A DNA stretch of 64,000 bases, taken from positions 1 to 64,000 of the forward strand of contig NZ_NFGZ01000002.1 in assembly GCF_002159175.1 (NCBI RefSeq), in the 5' to 3' direction. The translations under genes were made by a program, and so were the position numbers. The notes beneath the pieces are model-generated. The model was not told the DNA's origin, searched no databases, and saw nothing but the letters and a program-made list of their open reading frames with translations. The DNA comes from Flavonifractor sp. An92. Its GTDB lineage: Bacteria > Bacillota > Clostridia > Oscillospirales > Oscillospiraceae. This document shows positions 1-8,599 of this stretch, in pieces; the first letter of the stretch is position 1; each line of letters opens with the position of its first letter.

Positions 1-352
<352 letters not shown>

Positions 353-1039
353 TCAGATGCCCAGCATCGTCAGCACCGTGACGACCACCGGCGGCACAGC
401 CAGGGCTGGCAGGAGATTGAGGGTCTTGATCTGCTTGATGCCCAGGATGCTCAGGCCGGAGGCCAGGATGAGCACGCCGCCGATCAGACTGATCTCGGTC
501 ATCAGCGATTCGGTGACAAAGGGCTGGATCAGGCCGGCCAGGAGATAGATGCTCCCCTGCCAGCAGAAGAGGACCACCGCGGCCAGGGCGATACCCAGCC
601 CGAAGGTGGAGGAGAGGACGATGGAGGTGATGCCGTCCAGGATGGCGTTAGTAAAGAGGTAGGTGTTGTCCCCCATCAGTGCACTCTGCATGGGACCCAA
701 AATGGACAGCGTGCCCGCGCAGTAGAGGAGAATGGCGGTGGAGAGGCCTTGGGCCAGGTCGGATCCCTTGGAGATCCGGGACAGGGCCCGGGCAAAGGCG
801 GTGTCCAGCGACAGCCGGGTGCCGATCACGCCGCCCAGCGCCAGACTGACGATAAATAAGACATGGTAGCGGGACTGGGGCATGGCCTGCACGATGGAGT
901 TGATGCCCAGGGCCGAGGCGGCCAGGCCCATGGCGTCCATCAGGATGGCCTTATACTTCTCTCCGATCCCTTTCCGCAGGGTGCTCCCCGCGAGACTGCC
1001 CAGCAGAATGGTGCTGGTATTGGCTATGGTACCGATCAT
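353..1039 (-). CDS. DUF554 family membrane protein
   Basis: The 228-residue protein is hydrophobic throughout with about six membrane segments. It begins MIGTIANTSTILLGSLAG, typical of the DUF554 family (YdfK/YqgA type), and the length fits. Members are integral inner-membrane proteins of unknown substrate; I do not assign a transport function. An AAAGGAG sits 13 bases upstream of the ATG, a slightly long spacing. The gene lies downstream of, and on the same strand as, a MerR gene, separated by a promoter with the stretched spacer that MerR proteins activate, so it is probably the regulator's target. A terminator follows directly. Confidence 0.85.
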   Translation of the reverse strand: MIGTIANTSTILLGSLAGSTLRKGIGEKYKAILMDAMGLAASALGINSIVQAMPQSRYHVLFIVSLALGGVIGTRLSLDTAFARALSRISKGSDLAQGLSTAILLYCAGTLSILGPMQSALMGDNTYLFTNAILDGITSIVLSSTFGLGIALAAVVLFCWQGSIYLLAGLIQPFVTESLMTEISLIGGVLILASGLSILGIKQIKTLNLLPALAVPPVVVTVLTMLGI

Positions 1040-1110
1040 TGCAGCATTCGCGCTCCTTTATCTGAATTTCCCCGCCGCGGCGTGCGGTGGGGATCCCTCT
1101 TGTGGGCTCC

Positions 1111-1141
1111 AGTATAAAGGCTCCAGTAACCGGAGAGTCAA
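1111..1141 (-). promoter_or_regulatory. MerR-type promoter with 19-bp spacer, upstream of DUF554
   Basis: On the minus strand TTGACT (1136-1141) and TATACT (1111-1116) are separated by 19 bp instead of the usual 17. The spacer holds an imperfect dyad (CTCCAGTAACCGGAG on the plus strand, 1121-1135). A long spacer with a central dyad is the hallmark of promoters that MerR-family activators untwist. It lies between the MerR gene and the DUF554 gene. Confidence 0.75.
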
Positions 1142-1158
1142 GCCTCTTTTTCACATGC

Positions 1159-1983
1159 TCACGCCGGGGCGATGGGCACCTGGATCTCGGTGACGAACTG
1201 GCCGGGGTCCTCGGTGAGGCCGTAGTCTACCAGGGTGAACTCCACCGCATCCCCAACGGGAGGGCGGCCCAGCCGCTCCAGCTCCGCGCGCAGGAGGGGA
1301 TAGTGGTTGGGGGCGTCCTGGTGGGTGCCGGAAAAGCGCAGCATGGCCCACGGACCGGCCGGGAGGGTCTGGAGGGTGTCCTGATCCGGGTCCTCCCCCG
1401 GCTCCACCAGGCAGAAGAGGGAGTCATAGGTCTGCCAGCTGCCCGCCAAAAATTGCTCCCGGGAGAGGGTGAGCCCCACCTTGCCCAAGAAAAAGCTGGG
1501 GGACAGGTGGGCGGAGCGCTCCAGATGCCGCAGAGGCAGCTCCAGATCGTCCCCGGCCCGCAGCGCCCGGCGCAGCACCGCCGCCAGACGCAGAGGGCGC
1601 GGCTCGATCCGCACCCGGTCCAGCAGCTCTGGGCGCAGGGCGTCCTCGATCTGGGCCACCCGGGCGGCCAGACGGGCCCGGGTCTGCTCCAGCTGGCGGC
1701 ACTGCTCCTCCACCAGGGCCTGCTGGCTGCGGAGCATGTCCAGGATGCGCGCCGGCTCCCGGCGGCGCAGATGTACCGCGATCTCCGAGAGGGGGACGCC
1801 CTGGGTGCGCAGATAGCGGATGGTGTTGAGCTGCTCGAACTGCTCGCTGGAGTAATAGCGGTAGTGGGTGTCGGCATCGACATAAACCGGCACCAGCAGG
1901 CCGATCTCGTCGTAGTAGCGCAGCGTGCGGATGTTGATCCCGTACAGGCGGGCCACTTCTCCGATCTTGAACAACTGCTGCAT
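1159..1983 (-). CDS. MerR family transcriptional regulator with GyrI-like effector domain
   Basis: Residues 1-70 form a classic MerR winged helix-turn-helix (QLFKIGEVARLYGINIRTLRYYDEIGLL and onward). A coiled-coil dimer helix rich in Arg, Gln and Glu follows at about 75-125. The roughly 150-residue C-terminus resembles the GyrI/BmrR-like effector-binding fold. Total length is 274 residues. The start at 1983 is supported by AAGGAGGG about 10 bases upstream; a longer frame to 2028 begins too close to the predicted transcription start. This architecture normally senses small hydrophobic or cationic ligands. The stretched promoter upstream of DUF554 is the likely target, and its own promoter carries an inverted repeat consistent with autoregulation. 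Confidence 0.9.
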   Translation of the reverse strand: MQQLFKIGEVARLYGINIRTLRYYDEIGLLVPVYVDADTHYRYYSSEQFEQLNTIRYLRTQGVPLSEIAVHLRRREPARILDMLRSQQALVEEQCRQLEQTRARLAARVAQIEDALRPELLDRVRIEPRPLRLAAVLRRALRAGDDLELPLRHLERSAHLSPSFFLGKVGLTLSREQFLAGSWQTYDSLFCLVEPGEDPDQDTLQTLPAGPWAMLRFSGTHQDAPNHYPLLRAELERLGRPPVGDAVEFTLVDYGLTEDPGQFVTEIQVPIAPA

Positions 1984-2030
1984 AGGGCGCCCTCCTTGTA
2001 AAAAGAGACGGCAAACGCCGTTTTGCATCC

Positions 2031-2058
2031 ATTATAATCCCTCCGCCGGGAAATGCAA
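2031..2058 (-). promoter_or_regulatory. Promoter of the MerR gene
   Basis: On the minus strand TTGCAT (2053-2058) and TATAAT (2031-2036) have a 16-bp spacer. GCAAA and TTTGC arms six bases apart (about 2009-2024) overlap the predicted start of transcription and could be an autoregulatory operator. Confidence 0.65.
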
Positions 2059-2126
2059 CGGCACAGGAGCCGGGTCTGCGGAGAAGGGCGGTCCGGGGCT
2101 TTGTGTAGACTGGACCAGAAACGAAC

Positions 2127-2174
2127 GGTTACAAACAGTTAAATTATAGGATTACATAAAAATAATTTGTAACC
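2127..2174. repeat. Inverted repeat upstream of the M60 promoter
   Basis: GGTTACAAA (2127-2135) and TTTGTAACC (2166-2174) are perfect 9-bp inverted arms 30 bases apart. They end 10 bases before the -35 box of the next gene. This could be a bipartite operator or a large loop; no regulator is known. Confidence 0.4.
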
Positions 2175-2184
2175 ATTTTTGACA

Positions 2185-2213
2185 TTGAAATCCACAGGAC
2201 CTTCCACTATAAT
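2185..2213 (+). promoter_or_regulatory. Promoter of the M60/SLH operon
   Basis: TTGAAA (2185-2190) and TATAAT (2208-2213) are separated by exactly 17 bp, about 95 bp before the start codon. This is a good vegetative sigma-factor promoter. Confidence 0.7.
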
Positions 2214-2307
2214 CTCAAATCCGGAGGGGTACGGCCCCGGCGGAACGAACCGGAAGGCCGGCCCCGGCATGGGAAGAGAACCATAGAATTGATCGGATAG
2301 AGAAAGG

Positions 2308-5300
2308 ATGAGCAGATTGAAGCACGTTCGCAGAGCGGTTTCCGGGCTTCTCAGCGTGGCCCTGACCGGCTCCCTTTGTACGACCTGGCTGCCCGCCGTG
2401 GCGGCCGCGGATACGGTGCAGACCGGCACCCAGACCCAGCAGGCTCAGGCCACCGGGTCCATCGCGCTGACCCTCGCCTTCGACCTGCCCCAGCGGCTGG
2501 ACGAGGTGAAGGACCGCGCCATCACCATGAACCTGACCGGGAACGGCAAGGACATCACCGTCTCCCTGAAGGACGGAAAGACCACCGGCGCGGAGGGCTT
2601 GAACGTCTCCGTGGAGGCGCTGAACCCCCAGAATGTGCCCCTGACCACCGAGCAGCAGATCGGCTATTATCGTGTCACGGTCTCCGGACTGCCCGCGGAT
2701 CGGGAGGCGGGCGAGGAGTATATGCTTACGGTGACCGGCACCGGCTATGCCGCCTGCACCCAGAGCGTGACCCTGCAGGACTACTCCCAGCACGTGATCC
2801 TGTCCACCGCCGACGGCACCTTCTCCCTGGGCGACTTTGACGGGGACGGCGCGGTGACCGAGGCCGACCGCACCATGCTGTCGGAGCAGCTGGGCAAGAC
2901 CACTGCCCTGGACACCTACGACCTGAACGGCGACGGTGTGGTGGACGTGACCGACCTGTCCTATGTGAACAAGCTGGTGGACGTGAGCGGCACCCCCAAG
3001 GTGCTGTCCACCGCCGCCATTGTCACCGCCACCGTGGAGAGCACGGACCTCATCGTGGAGGGCAATGTCTCCGACCTCTTTACCGGTGAGGAGACGGTGA
3101 CTCTCAAGCGCACCGAGGACGCGGAGGAGCTGGCCATCCCCATCACTCTGGAGAAGGCCACCGAGATGAGCGAGATCTCCATCACCTCTCCCAGCGGCAA
3201 CGGCGGCATTCAGGCCGGCACCGCTGAGGTGGTTTATCTGGACGAGAACAACCAGGAGCAGACCAAGAGCGTGGACTTTTCGGTTACCGCCCCTGATGGG
3301 GCCCACGCCATCAGCCGCACCGCCGGCCAGAACGTGGTGACCATCGACCTGGGCAAGAAGGTGCCTGTGAAGAAGGTCACCATCACCGTCTCCAAGGTGG
3401 AGGGCCAGAGCGGCAAGCCCGAGTTTGCCACTGTGACCCAGATCGAGTTCCTGAAGGACATCGTCTCCGACGCCGTGGCCGAGGACACCCAGGTGAAGAA
3501 CCTGGCCGCCACCGCGGGGGATGAGGAAGTCACCCTGATCTGGGACAGCGTGAAGAACGTCACCGGCTACACCGTCCAGTACGGCACCGGCAAGGATAAC
3601 CTGAACCAGAGCGTGACCAGCAGCACCACCAAGGCCACGGTCTCCGGGCTCAAGAACAACACCACCTATTACTTCCAGGTCGTCGCCACCAGCGGTGACT
3701 GGACGGGCACCCCCTCCGCGGTGCTCTCCGCCACGCCCGTGCCGGCCTCGGTGCCCGGCGCGCCCTCCGACCTGGTGGTGGAGGCGGCGGACACCGCGCT
3801 GCGCATCCGCTGGGGGAACACCAAGGACGCCACCTACTACCAGGTCTACTACCGGGAGCGGGGCGCGGAGCAGTTCCGGGCCTGGGGCGGCAATACCGCC
3901 TCCACCAGCGCAGTGATCACCGGCCTGACCAACGGCACCGAGTATGAAGTGGCCGTGAAAGCGGGCAATGTCCACGGCCTGGGCGGCTACTCCGCCATTG
4001 CGCTGGGCACCCCCGAGCGAGAGAGCTTCAACATGCCCGAGCTGCCCACCACCGGACGCCTTGAAACCAGCGAGATTACCTCCATTGTCATGGGGGATCG
4101 CAACAATGTGGACAAGAACCTGTGCCCCAACTTCGATGTGAACACCGACCTGACGGACAACGACCCCAACACCTACTGGGTGGCGGCCACCTGGTGGAAC
4201 AACAGCAGCATCACCTACACCTTTGCCTCCACGCACAGGATGAACTACCTGCTGCTGGTACCCTACCTGGACGCCGCCTATAAGAACCGCATCGACAACT
4301 ACACTATCACCCTCAAGGGCGAGGATGGGGAGACCCTGGCCACCTATTACCGCAGCGGTGTGAACATCACCGGCAGCGACTACTACATCGTCACCTTCCC
4401 TGAGACTGAGGGCGTCAAGAGCATCACCCTGGCGCTGGGCGAGAAGGCCGGCGGTCCCCGTGTGAGTATCTCCGAGATCGCTTTCTACGAGAGCGACACT
4501 CTGGCGGAGGACATCGCCAACCTCTTCTCCGACGGTACCTTTACCGCCCTGAAGGGCTCCGTGGAGGAGGCGGACATCACCGCCCTGAGCGATCGCCTCA
4601 CCACCCTGAGCAGCTTCTATATGGACCTGAACCGGCTCCGTGACGAGCTGAATCTGGCTTCCAAGCTGCTGGCGGAGGACACCAGCGCCCTGGGCCTGGT
4701 GAAGAACGACTTCCAGAGCCGCAGCACCACTGCCGCCGCCGATCAGGCCGCCGGCCAGACCGCCAGCGACTTCCAGCCCCTGGGCATCACCGCCCGGGCC
4801 GGCGCTACCGTGGCCATCTACGCCGAACTGCCCGACGACGCCACCGTCTATGTGGTGCCCACCCAGTTCTATGGTGAGTCCGGCGTGTGGAAGGGTACCC
4901 CCGTGGCCCTGGAGAACGGCCGCAACTACATCACCGTGGAGAAAATCGGCAGTCTCAGCGATACCCGCGGCGGTATGCTCTACCTGACCTACGGCGGCAG
5001 CAGACCCGAGGAGATCAAGCTCCAGATCCGGGTGCTCCAGAACGCCTGGGAGATGCCGGTGCTGGAGCTGTCCAATTGGTACGATCTGAGCGAGAGCGCC
5101 CGGAAGGACGCCATCCGCGCCTACGTCCAGACCCTGGAGACCTATGTCTCCGGTCTGTCCGGTGCGAACTTCAAGACCGACATCCGCAACGCCACCGAGA
5201 TCTCCACCCCCAGCGTGCTCCTGTCCCTCCCCGCCGATCAGGTCCTCACCGGCCTGAAGGGCGTGAACACTGATGTGGACGCCATGGTCCAGGCCCTGTA

Positions 5301-7149
5301 CGACAACATCCTGGCCTGGGAGGAGGAGCTCTTCATCGCCAACAAGGTCCAGGGCATCATCGACTCCAGCGCCGCCCTGGAGAGCTACCGCTATCCCATG
5401 ACCACCCGCCAGAACATCCGCTACATGCGCATGTTCGCCGGCGCCTTCATGTACGCCGCCGTTAACCACGTGGGTGTGGAGTATGGCTCCACTGCCGCCC
5501 TGGTCCAGGGCAAGCCCACCTCCGCCACCGGCGCCGGGCAGGCCAACGGCCTCTTCGGCTGGGGCATCGCCCACGAGATCGGCCACAACATGGACAAGCT
5601 GGGCAAGGCCGAGTGCACCAACAACATCTACTCCCTGGCCCTCCAGGCCTGGGACGGCTCCTCCATGGCCCTGAACACCCGCCTCACCGAGGACGGCCGT
5701 TGGGAGGATATCTTCAACAAGGTGGCCCAGGGCCGCCCCGGCGCTGCCAACAACGTCTTTGTCCAGCTGGGCATGTACTGGCAGCTCCACCTGGCCTACG
5801 ACGGGGCCGATGAGCCTCTGGCCTTCTTCAACGCCTTCTTCAAGGCCTGGAAGGCCGGCGACTACAGCGACTACACCTACGACGAGCGGGTGGCTCTCAT
5901 CGCCTCCAAGGTGGCGGACAAGGACCTGACCGAGTTCTTCACCCGCTGGGGCATGACCCTGGGCGAGGGCGCCAAGGCCCTTCTGGACGACTACGCCCCC
6001 GAGACCCGCGCCATCTGGTACCTGAACGACGCCTCCCGCACCTACTGCCTGGAGAGCGGCTCCGCCGCCGGCGGCACCGCCACGGTGTCCGCCTCCGTCG
6101 ATGAGTCCAAGGTGACCCTGACCATCAGCCACACCGACAGCGCCAACGTCCTGGGCTACGAGATCCGCCGTAACGGCAAGGCCATCGCCTTCACCACCAA
6201 GACCACCTATGTGGACGACCTGGGCGCTGCCAACAACCTGACCTACACCTACTCTGTGGTGCCGGTGGACAAACTGGGCAACCTGGGCGCCGAGGCCAAG
6301 GCCGAGGAAGTCCGCGTGGCCTACGACAAGACCATCGACGACAGCCTCTACAACCTGACCCGCGCCGAGAACGGCACCATCACCATTGTCATGAAGAGCG
6401 GGACTTCCGTCCCCGTCACCGGCATCAAGGTCACCGGTACCAGCCTCACCGGCACTTACACCGTAAAGGTCAAGGCCGATGCCGCTGCCGAGACCTGGAC
6501 CGACGCCAAGAGCGGCGAGCTGTCCGACAACCTGGTGGCCTATTTCAACAAGCCCGGTGTGGATTCTTCCGATACCCGCATCTGGACCTATGATGCGGCG
6601 GTGCTGGAGATCACCGGCATCCCCGCCGATGCCTCCGTGGAGCTGCTGGACTATCCCGGCGACCGCGTGGACTTCTATGAGGGCGCCACGGTGGGCGTCC
6701 TGAAGCAGGAGTACTACGGCATCCCCGCCGGTACCCTGGTCATCCTGGGCACCTACCGCGGCAACCCCGCGTACAACCTGGTCCAGATCGAGGCCCGCTA
6801 CAACACCACCCCCGAGGCGGGCGAGGTGACCAGCGTGGAGCGCAACATGAACGGCGAGCTCTACCTGCTGGCCGAGGTGCCGAAGGACGGCGCGGTCAGC
6901 GACACCAGCGACGGCTTCTTCATCTTCGTGCCCGACATGGAGAAGGAGAAGGAGCTGAACAAGGCCTCCGGCGTCACCGACACCTACCCCATTGAGATCC
7001 GCGCCGTGTTCTATCGCACCGACGATCCCAGCAGCGCCGACAGTGCGCGTGTCACCAGCCAGACCCTGTGGATCAGCTTCCCCGACGGCGGCGATGAGGA
7101 GCACCCCGTGGATCTGCCTGAGATCGTTTTCACCGGCAGTGCTGAATAA
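2308..7149 (+). CDS. Secreted M60 (enhancin/mucinase-type) metallopeptidase with dockerin
   Basis: This 1,613-residue exported protein has a signal peptide (about 1-34), then a type I dockerin (about 172-230) with two Ca loops, DFDGDGAVTEAD and DLNGDGVVDVTD. Fibronectin type III domains lie at about 396-478 and 481-569, and an F5/8C (discoidin-like) module at about 575-728. The M60 catalytic domain (about 820-1230) carries the gluzincin signature HEIGHNMDKLGKAE (from H1089). A Fn3-like domain and a tail follow. M60 enzymes cleave O-glycosylated mucin-type proteins. The ATG at 2308 directly abuts AAAGG; the in-frame TTG at 2317 has better spacing and may be the true start. The next gene encodes an SLH-anchored protein with a cohesin-like domain, suggesting surface docking rather than free secretion. 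Confidence 0.88.
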   Translation: MSRLKHVRRAVSGLLSVALTGSLCTTWLPAVAAADTVQTGTQTQQAQATGSIALTLAFDLPQRLDEVKDRAITMNLTGNGKDITVSLKDGKTTGAEGLNVSVEALNPQNVPLTTEQQIGYYRVTVSGLPADREAGEEYMLTVTGTGYAACTQSVTLQDYSQHVILSTADGTFSLGDFDGDGAVTEADRTMLSEQLGKTTALDTYDLNGDGVVDVTDLSYVNKLVDVSGTPKVLSTAAIVTATVESTDLIVEGNVSDLFTGEETVTLKRTEDAEELAIPITLEKATEMSEISITSPSGNGGIQAGTAEVVYLDENNQEQTKSVDFSVTAPDGAHAISRTAGQNVVTIDLGKKVPVKKVTITVSKVEGQSGKPEFATVTQIEFLKDIVSDAVAEDTQVKNLAATAGDEEVTLIWDSVKNVTGYTVQYGTGKDNLNQSVTSSTTKATVSGLKNNTTYYFQVVATSGDWTGTPSAVLSATPVPASVPGAPSDLVVEAADTALRIRWGNTKDATYYQVYYRERGAEQFRAWGGNTASTSAVITGLTNGTEYEVAVKAGNVHGLGGYSAIALGTPERESFNMPELPTTGRLETSEITSIVMGDRNNVDKNLCPNFDVNTDLTDNDPNTYWVAATWWNNSSITYTFASTHRMNYLLLVPYLDAAYKNRIDNYTITLKGEDGETLATYYRSGVNITGSDYYIVTFPETEGVKSITLALGEKAGGPRVSISEIAFYESDTLAEDIANLFSDGTFTALKGSVEEADITALSDRLTTLSSFYMDLNRLRDELNLASKLLAEDTSALGLVKNDFQSRSTTAAADQAAGQTASDFQPLGITARAGATVAIYAELPDDATVYVVPTQFYGESGVWKGTPVALENGRNYITVEKIGSLSDTRGGMLYLTYGGSRPEEIKLQIRVLQNAWEMPVLELSNWYDLSESARKDAIRAYVQTLETYVSGLSGANFKTDIRNATEISTPSVLLSLPADQVLTGLKGVNTDVDAMVQALYDNILAWEEELFIANKVQGIIDSSAALESYRYPMTTRQNIRYMRMFAGAFMYAAVNHVGVEYGSTAALVQGKPTSATGAGQANGLFGWGIAHEIGHNMDKLGKAECTNNIYSLALQAWDGSSMALNTRLTEDGRWEDIFNKVAQGRPGAANNVFVQLGMYWQLHLAYDGADEPLAFFNAFFKAWKAGDYSDYTYDERVALIASKVADKDLTEFFTRWGMTLGEGAKALLDDYAPETRAIWYLNDASRTYCLESGSAAGGTATVSASVDESKVTLTISHTDSANVLGYEIRRNGKAIAFTTKTTYVDDLGAANNLTYTYSVVPVDKLGNLGAEAKAEEVRVAYDKTIDDSLYNLTRAENGTITIVMKSGTSVPVTGIKVTGTSLTGTYTVKVKADAAAETWTDAKSGELSDNLVAYFNKPGVDSSDTRIWTYDAAVLEITGIPADASVELLDYPGDRVDFYEGATVGVLKQEYYGIPAGTLVILGTYRGNPAYNLVQIEARYNTTPEAGEVTSVERNMNGELYLLAEVPKDGAVSDTSDGFFIFVPDMEKEKELNKASGVTDTYPIEIRAVFYRTDDPSSADSARVTSQTLWISFPDGGDEEHPVDLPEIVFTGSAE

Positions 7150-7163
7150 GGAGGACGACACGC

Positions 7164-8453
7164 ATGCGTAAGATCTCTGCTCTGCTTCTGACCCTGGCCA
7201 CGCTGTTCTCCCTGTTGGCCGTTCCCGCCGCCGCGGCCGCCAGCCCCCAGCTGGTGACCTCCGGCACGGCGGCGGCCACCCAGGAGATCAAGCTCACCGG
7301 TATCCCCAACAATTGCCAGAGCTTCCAGGCCACCTTTACCCTCTCCAATGACAGCGCCGCTTACAGCTTTGTGGCGGACAACGGCCTGATGCTTCTGCCC
7401 GGTATTTACACCACCTATCAGCACAGCGGCAGCAGCGTGACGGTCTACGTCACTGCCAAGAGCGGCATGCTCACCGACACCGGCTCCCTCACGCTGGGAA
7501 CGGTATCCAGCGCCGACGGCAGCACCTTCACCGTCACCGGCATGTCCGGCGTGAAGCTGCTGGACTCCTACACCGGCGACATCGAGCTGGGCGGCTCGTC
7601 GGGCGGCTCCGGCAGCTCCGGCAGCAGCTCCACCGCCCGCGCCATCACCATTAAGGCCAGCACCGGCGGCTCCGTGACCGCCAGCGCCGCCCAGGCCGTC
7701 CAGGGCCGCACCATCACCCTCACCGCCACGGCCCAGGAGGGCTATGTCCTGGAGTCCATCGCGGTGACCAATTCCGCCGGGCGCACCGTGGCCCTCACTG
7801 ATTTGGGCGGCGGCAAGTACACCTTCACCATGCCTTCCTCCGCCGTCACCGTTACCGCCGTCTTTGCCGCCCAGAGCGGCGGGAACGGCGGGGCCACCGG
7901 CAGCCAGCCCTTCGTGGATGTGCCCGCCGGGGCCTGGTATGAGGAGGCCGTGCAGTACGTCTATGAAAACGGCCTGATGAGCGGCACCGGCGACGGGCGC
8001 TTCTCCCCCGAGGTGACCACCAGCCGTGCCATGATCGTCACCATCCTCTACCGCCAGGCGGGCAGCCCCGCCGTCACCGGCAGCGCCGCCTTCACCGACG
8101 TGGAGGCCGGCACCTGGTACACCGACGCGGTGACCTGGGCCAGCGCCAACGGCATCGTCTCCGGCTACGGCGAGGGCAAGTTTGGCCCCAACGATCCCAT
8201 CACCCGGGAGCAGATGGCCGCCATTCTCTGCCGCTACGCCAGCTACAAGGGGATGGATGTGACCAAGCGGGCCGACCTGTCCGCCTTTAGCGACGCCGGC
8301 CAGGTCTCCGACTACGCGCTGGAGACCATGCGCTGGGCCGTGGCCGAGGGCCTCATCACCGGGACCAGCGAGACCACCCTCTCTCCCGCCGGTTCCGCCA
8401 CCCGGGCCCAGGCCGCCCTGATCCTCATGCGCTTCGCAGCGCTGGAGGGTTAA
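7164..8453 (+). CDS. SLH-anchored surface protein with cohesin-like N-terminal domain
   Basis: The 429-residue protein has a signal peptide (1-28) and a beta-rich domain at about 29-140. That domain's hydrophobic pattern (EIKLTGIPN... FQATFTLSNDSAAYSFV) resembles a cohesin fold. A Gly/Ser linker (about 143-156) and a bacterial-repeat domain (about 157-235, ending in FTMPSSAVTVTAVF) follow. Three SLH repeats begin near 247, 307 and 372, each with a D-V-x-x-x-W-Y or A-x-x-W-A core. SLH repeats bind cell-wall polysaccharide. It starts 14 bp after the dockerin peptidase with GGAGG, so the two are surely co-transcribed. The likely role is a wall scaffold holding the peptidase; the cohesin call is by eye and is the weak link. 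Confidence 0.8.
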   Translation: MRKISALLLTLATLFSLLAVPAAAAASPQLVTSGTAAATQEIKLTGIPNNCQSFQATFTLSNDSAAYSFVADNGLMLLPGIYTTYQHSGSSVTVYVTAKSGMLTDTGSLTLGTVSSADGSTFTVTGMSGVKLLDSYTGDIELGGSSGGSGSSGSSSTARAITIKASTGGSVTASAAQAVQGRTITLTATAQEGYVLESIAVTNSAGRTVALTDLGGGKYTFTMPSSAVTVTAVFAAQSGGNGGATGSQPFVDVPAGAWYEEAVQYVYENGLMSGTGDGRFSPEVTTSRAMIVTILYRQAGSPAVTGSAAFTDVEAGTWYTDAVTWASANGIVSGYGEGKFGPNDPITREQMAAILCRYASYKGMDVTKRADLSAFSDAGQVSDYALETMRWAVAEGLITGTSETTLSPAGSATRAQAALILMRFAALEG

Positions 8454-8459
8454 GGCCCG

Positions 8460-8495
8460 AAAAAACCTCCTGTGCCATGCACAGGAGGTTTTTTT
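8460..8495 (+). terminator. Terminator of the M60/SLH operon
   Basis: A 16-bp perfect stem (AAAAAACCTCCTGTGC with its complement) is followed by a T run. It sits just after the SLH gene stop. Confidence 0.9.
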
Positions 8496-8518
8496 GTCCC
8501 TTCCCGGGGGACACCGTC

Positions 8519-8547
8519 TTGCATAAAACGACGCGGGGCCCTATAAT
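8519..8547 (+). promoter_or_regulatory. Promoter of the MATE gene
   Basis: TTGCAT (8519-8524) and TATAAT (8542-8547) are separated by 17 bp, about 50 bp before the start codon. Confidence 0.75.
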
Positions 8548-8599
8548 GGGCCTTGCCGGGTGTGTGTGCCCGCAGTGTCTGTGAAGGGGAGGGCTCTGG

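Noticed and set aside
2215-7161. A 1,648-residue antisense frame opposite the M60 gene
   Set aside because: Low-complexity Gly/Val/His/Ala sequence typical of the reverse frame of GC-rich codons; no ribosome site or domain. The sense frame has clear domains.
7580-7640. Gly/Ser repeat as a tandem-repeat element
   Set aside because: It is an ordinary protein linker between domains of the SLH protein.
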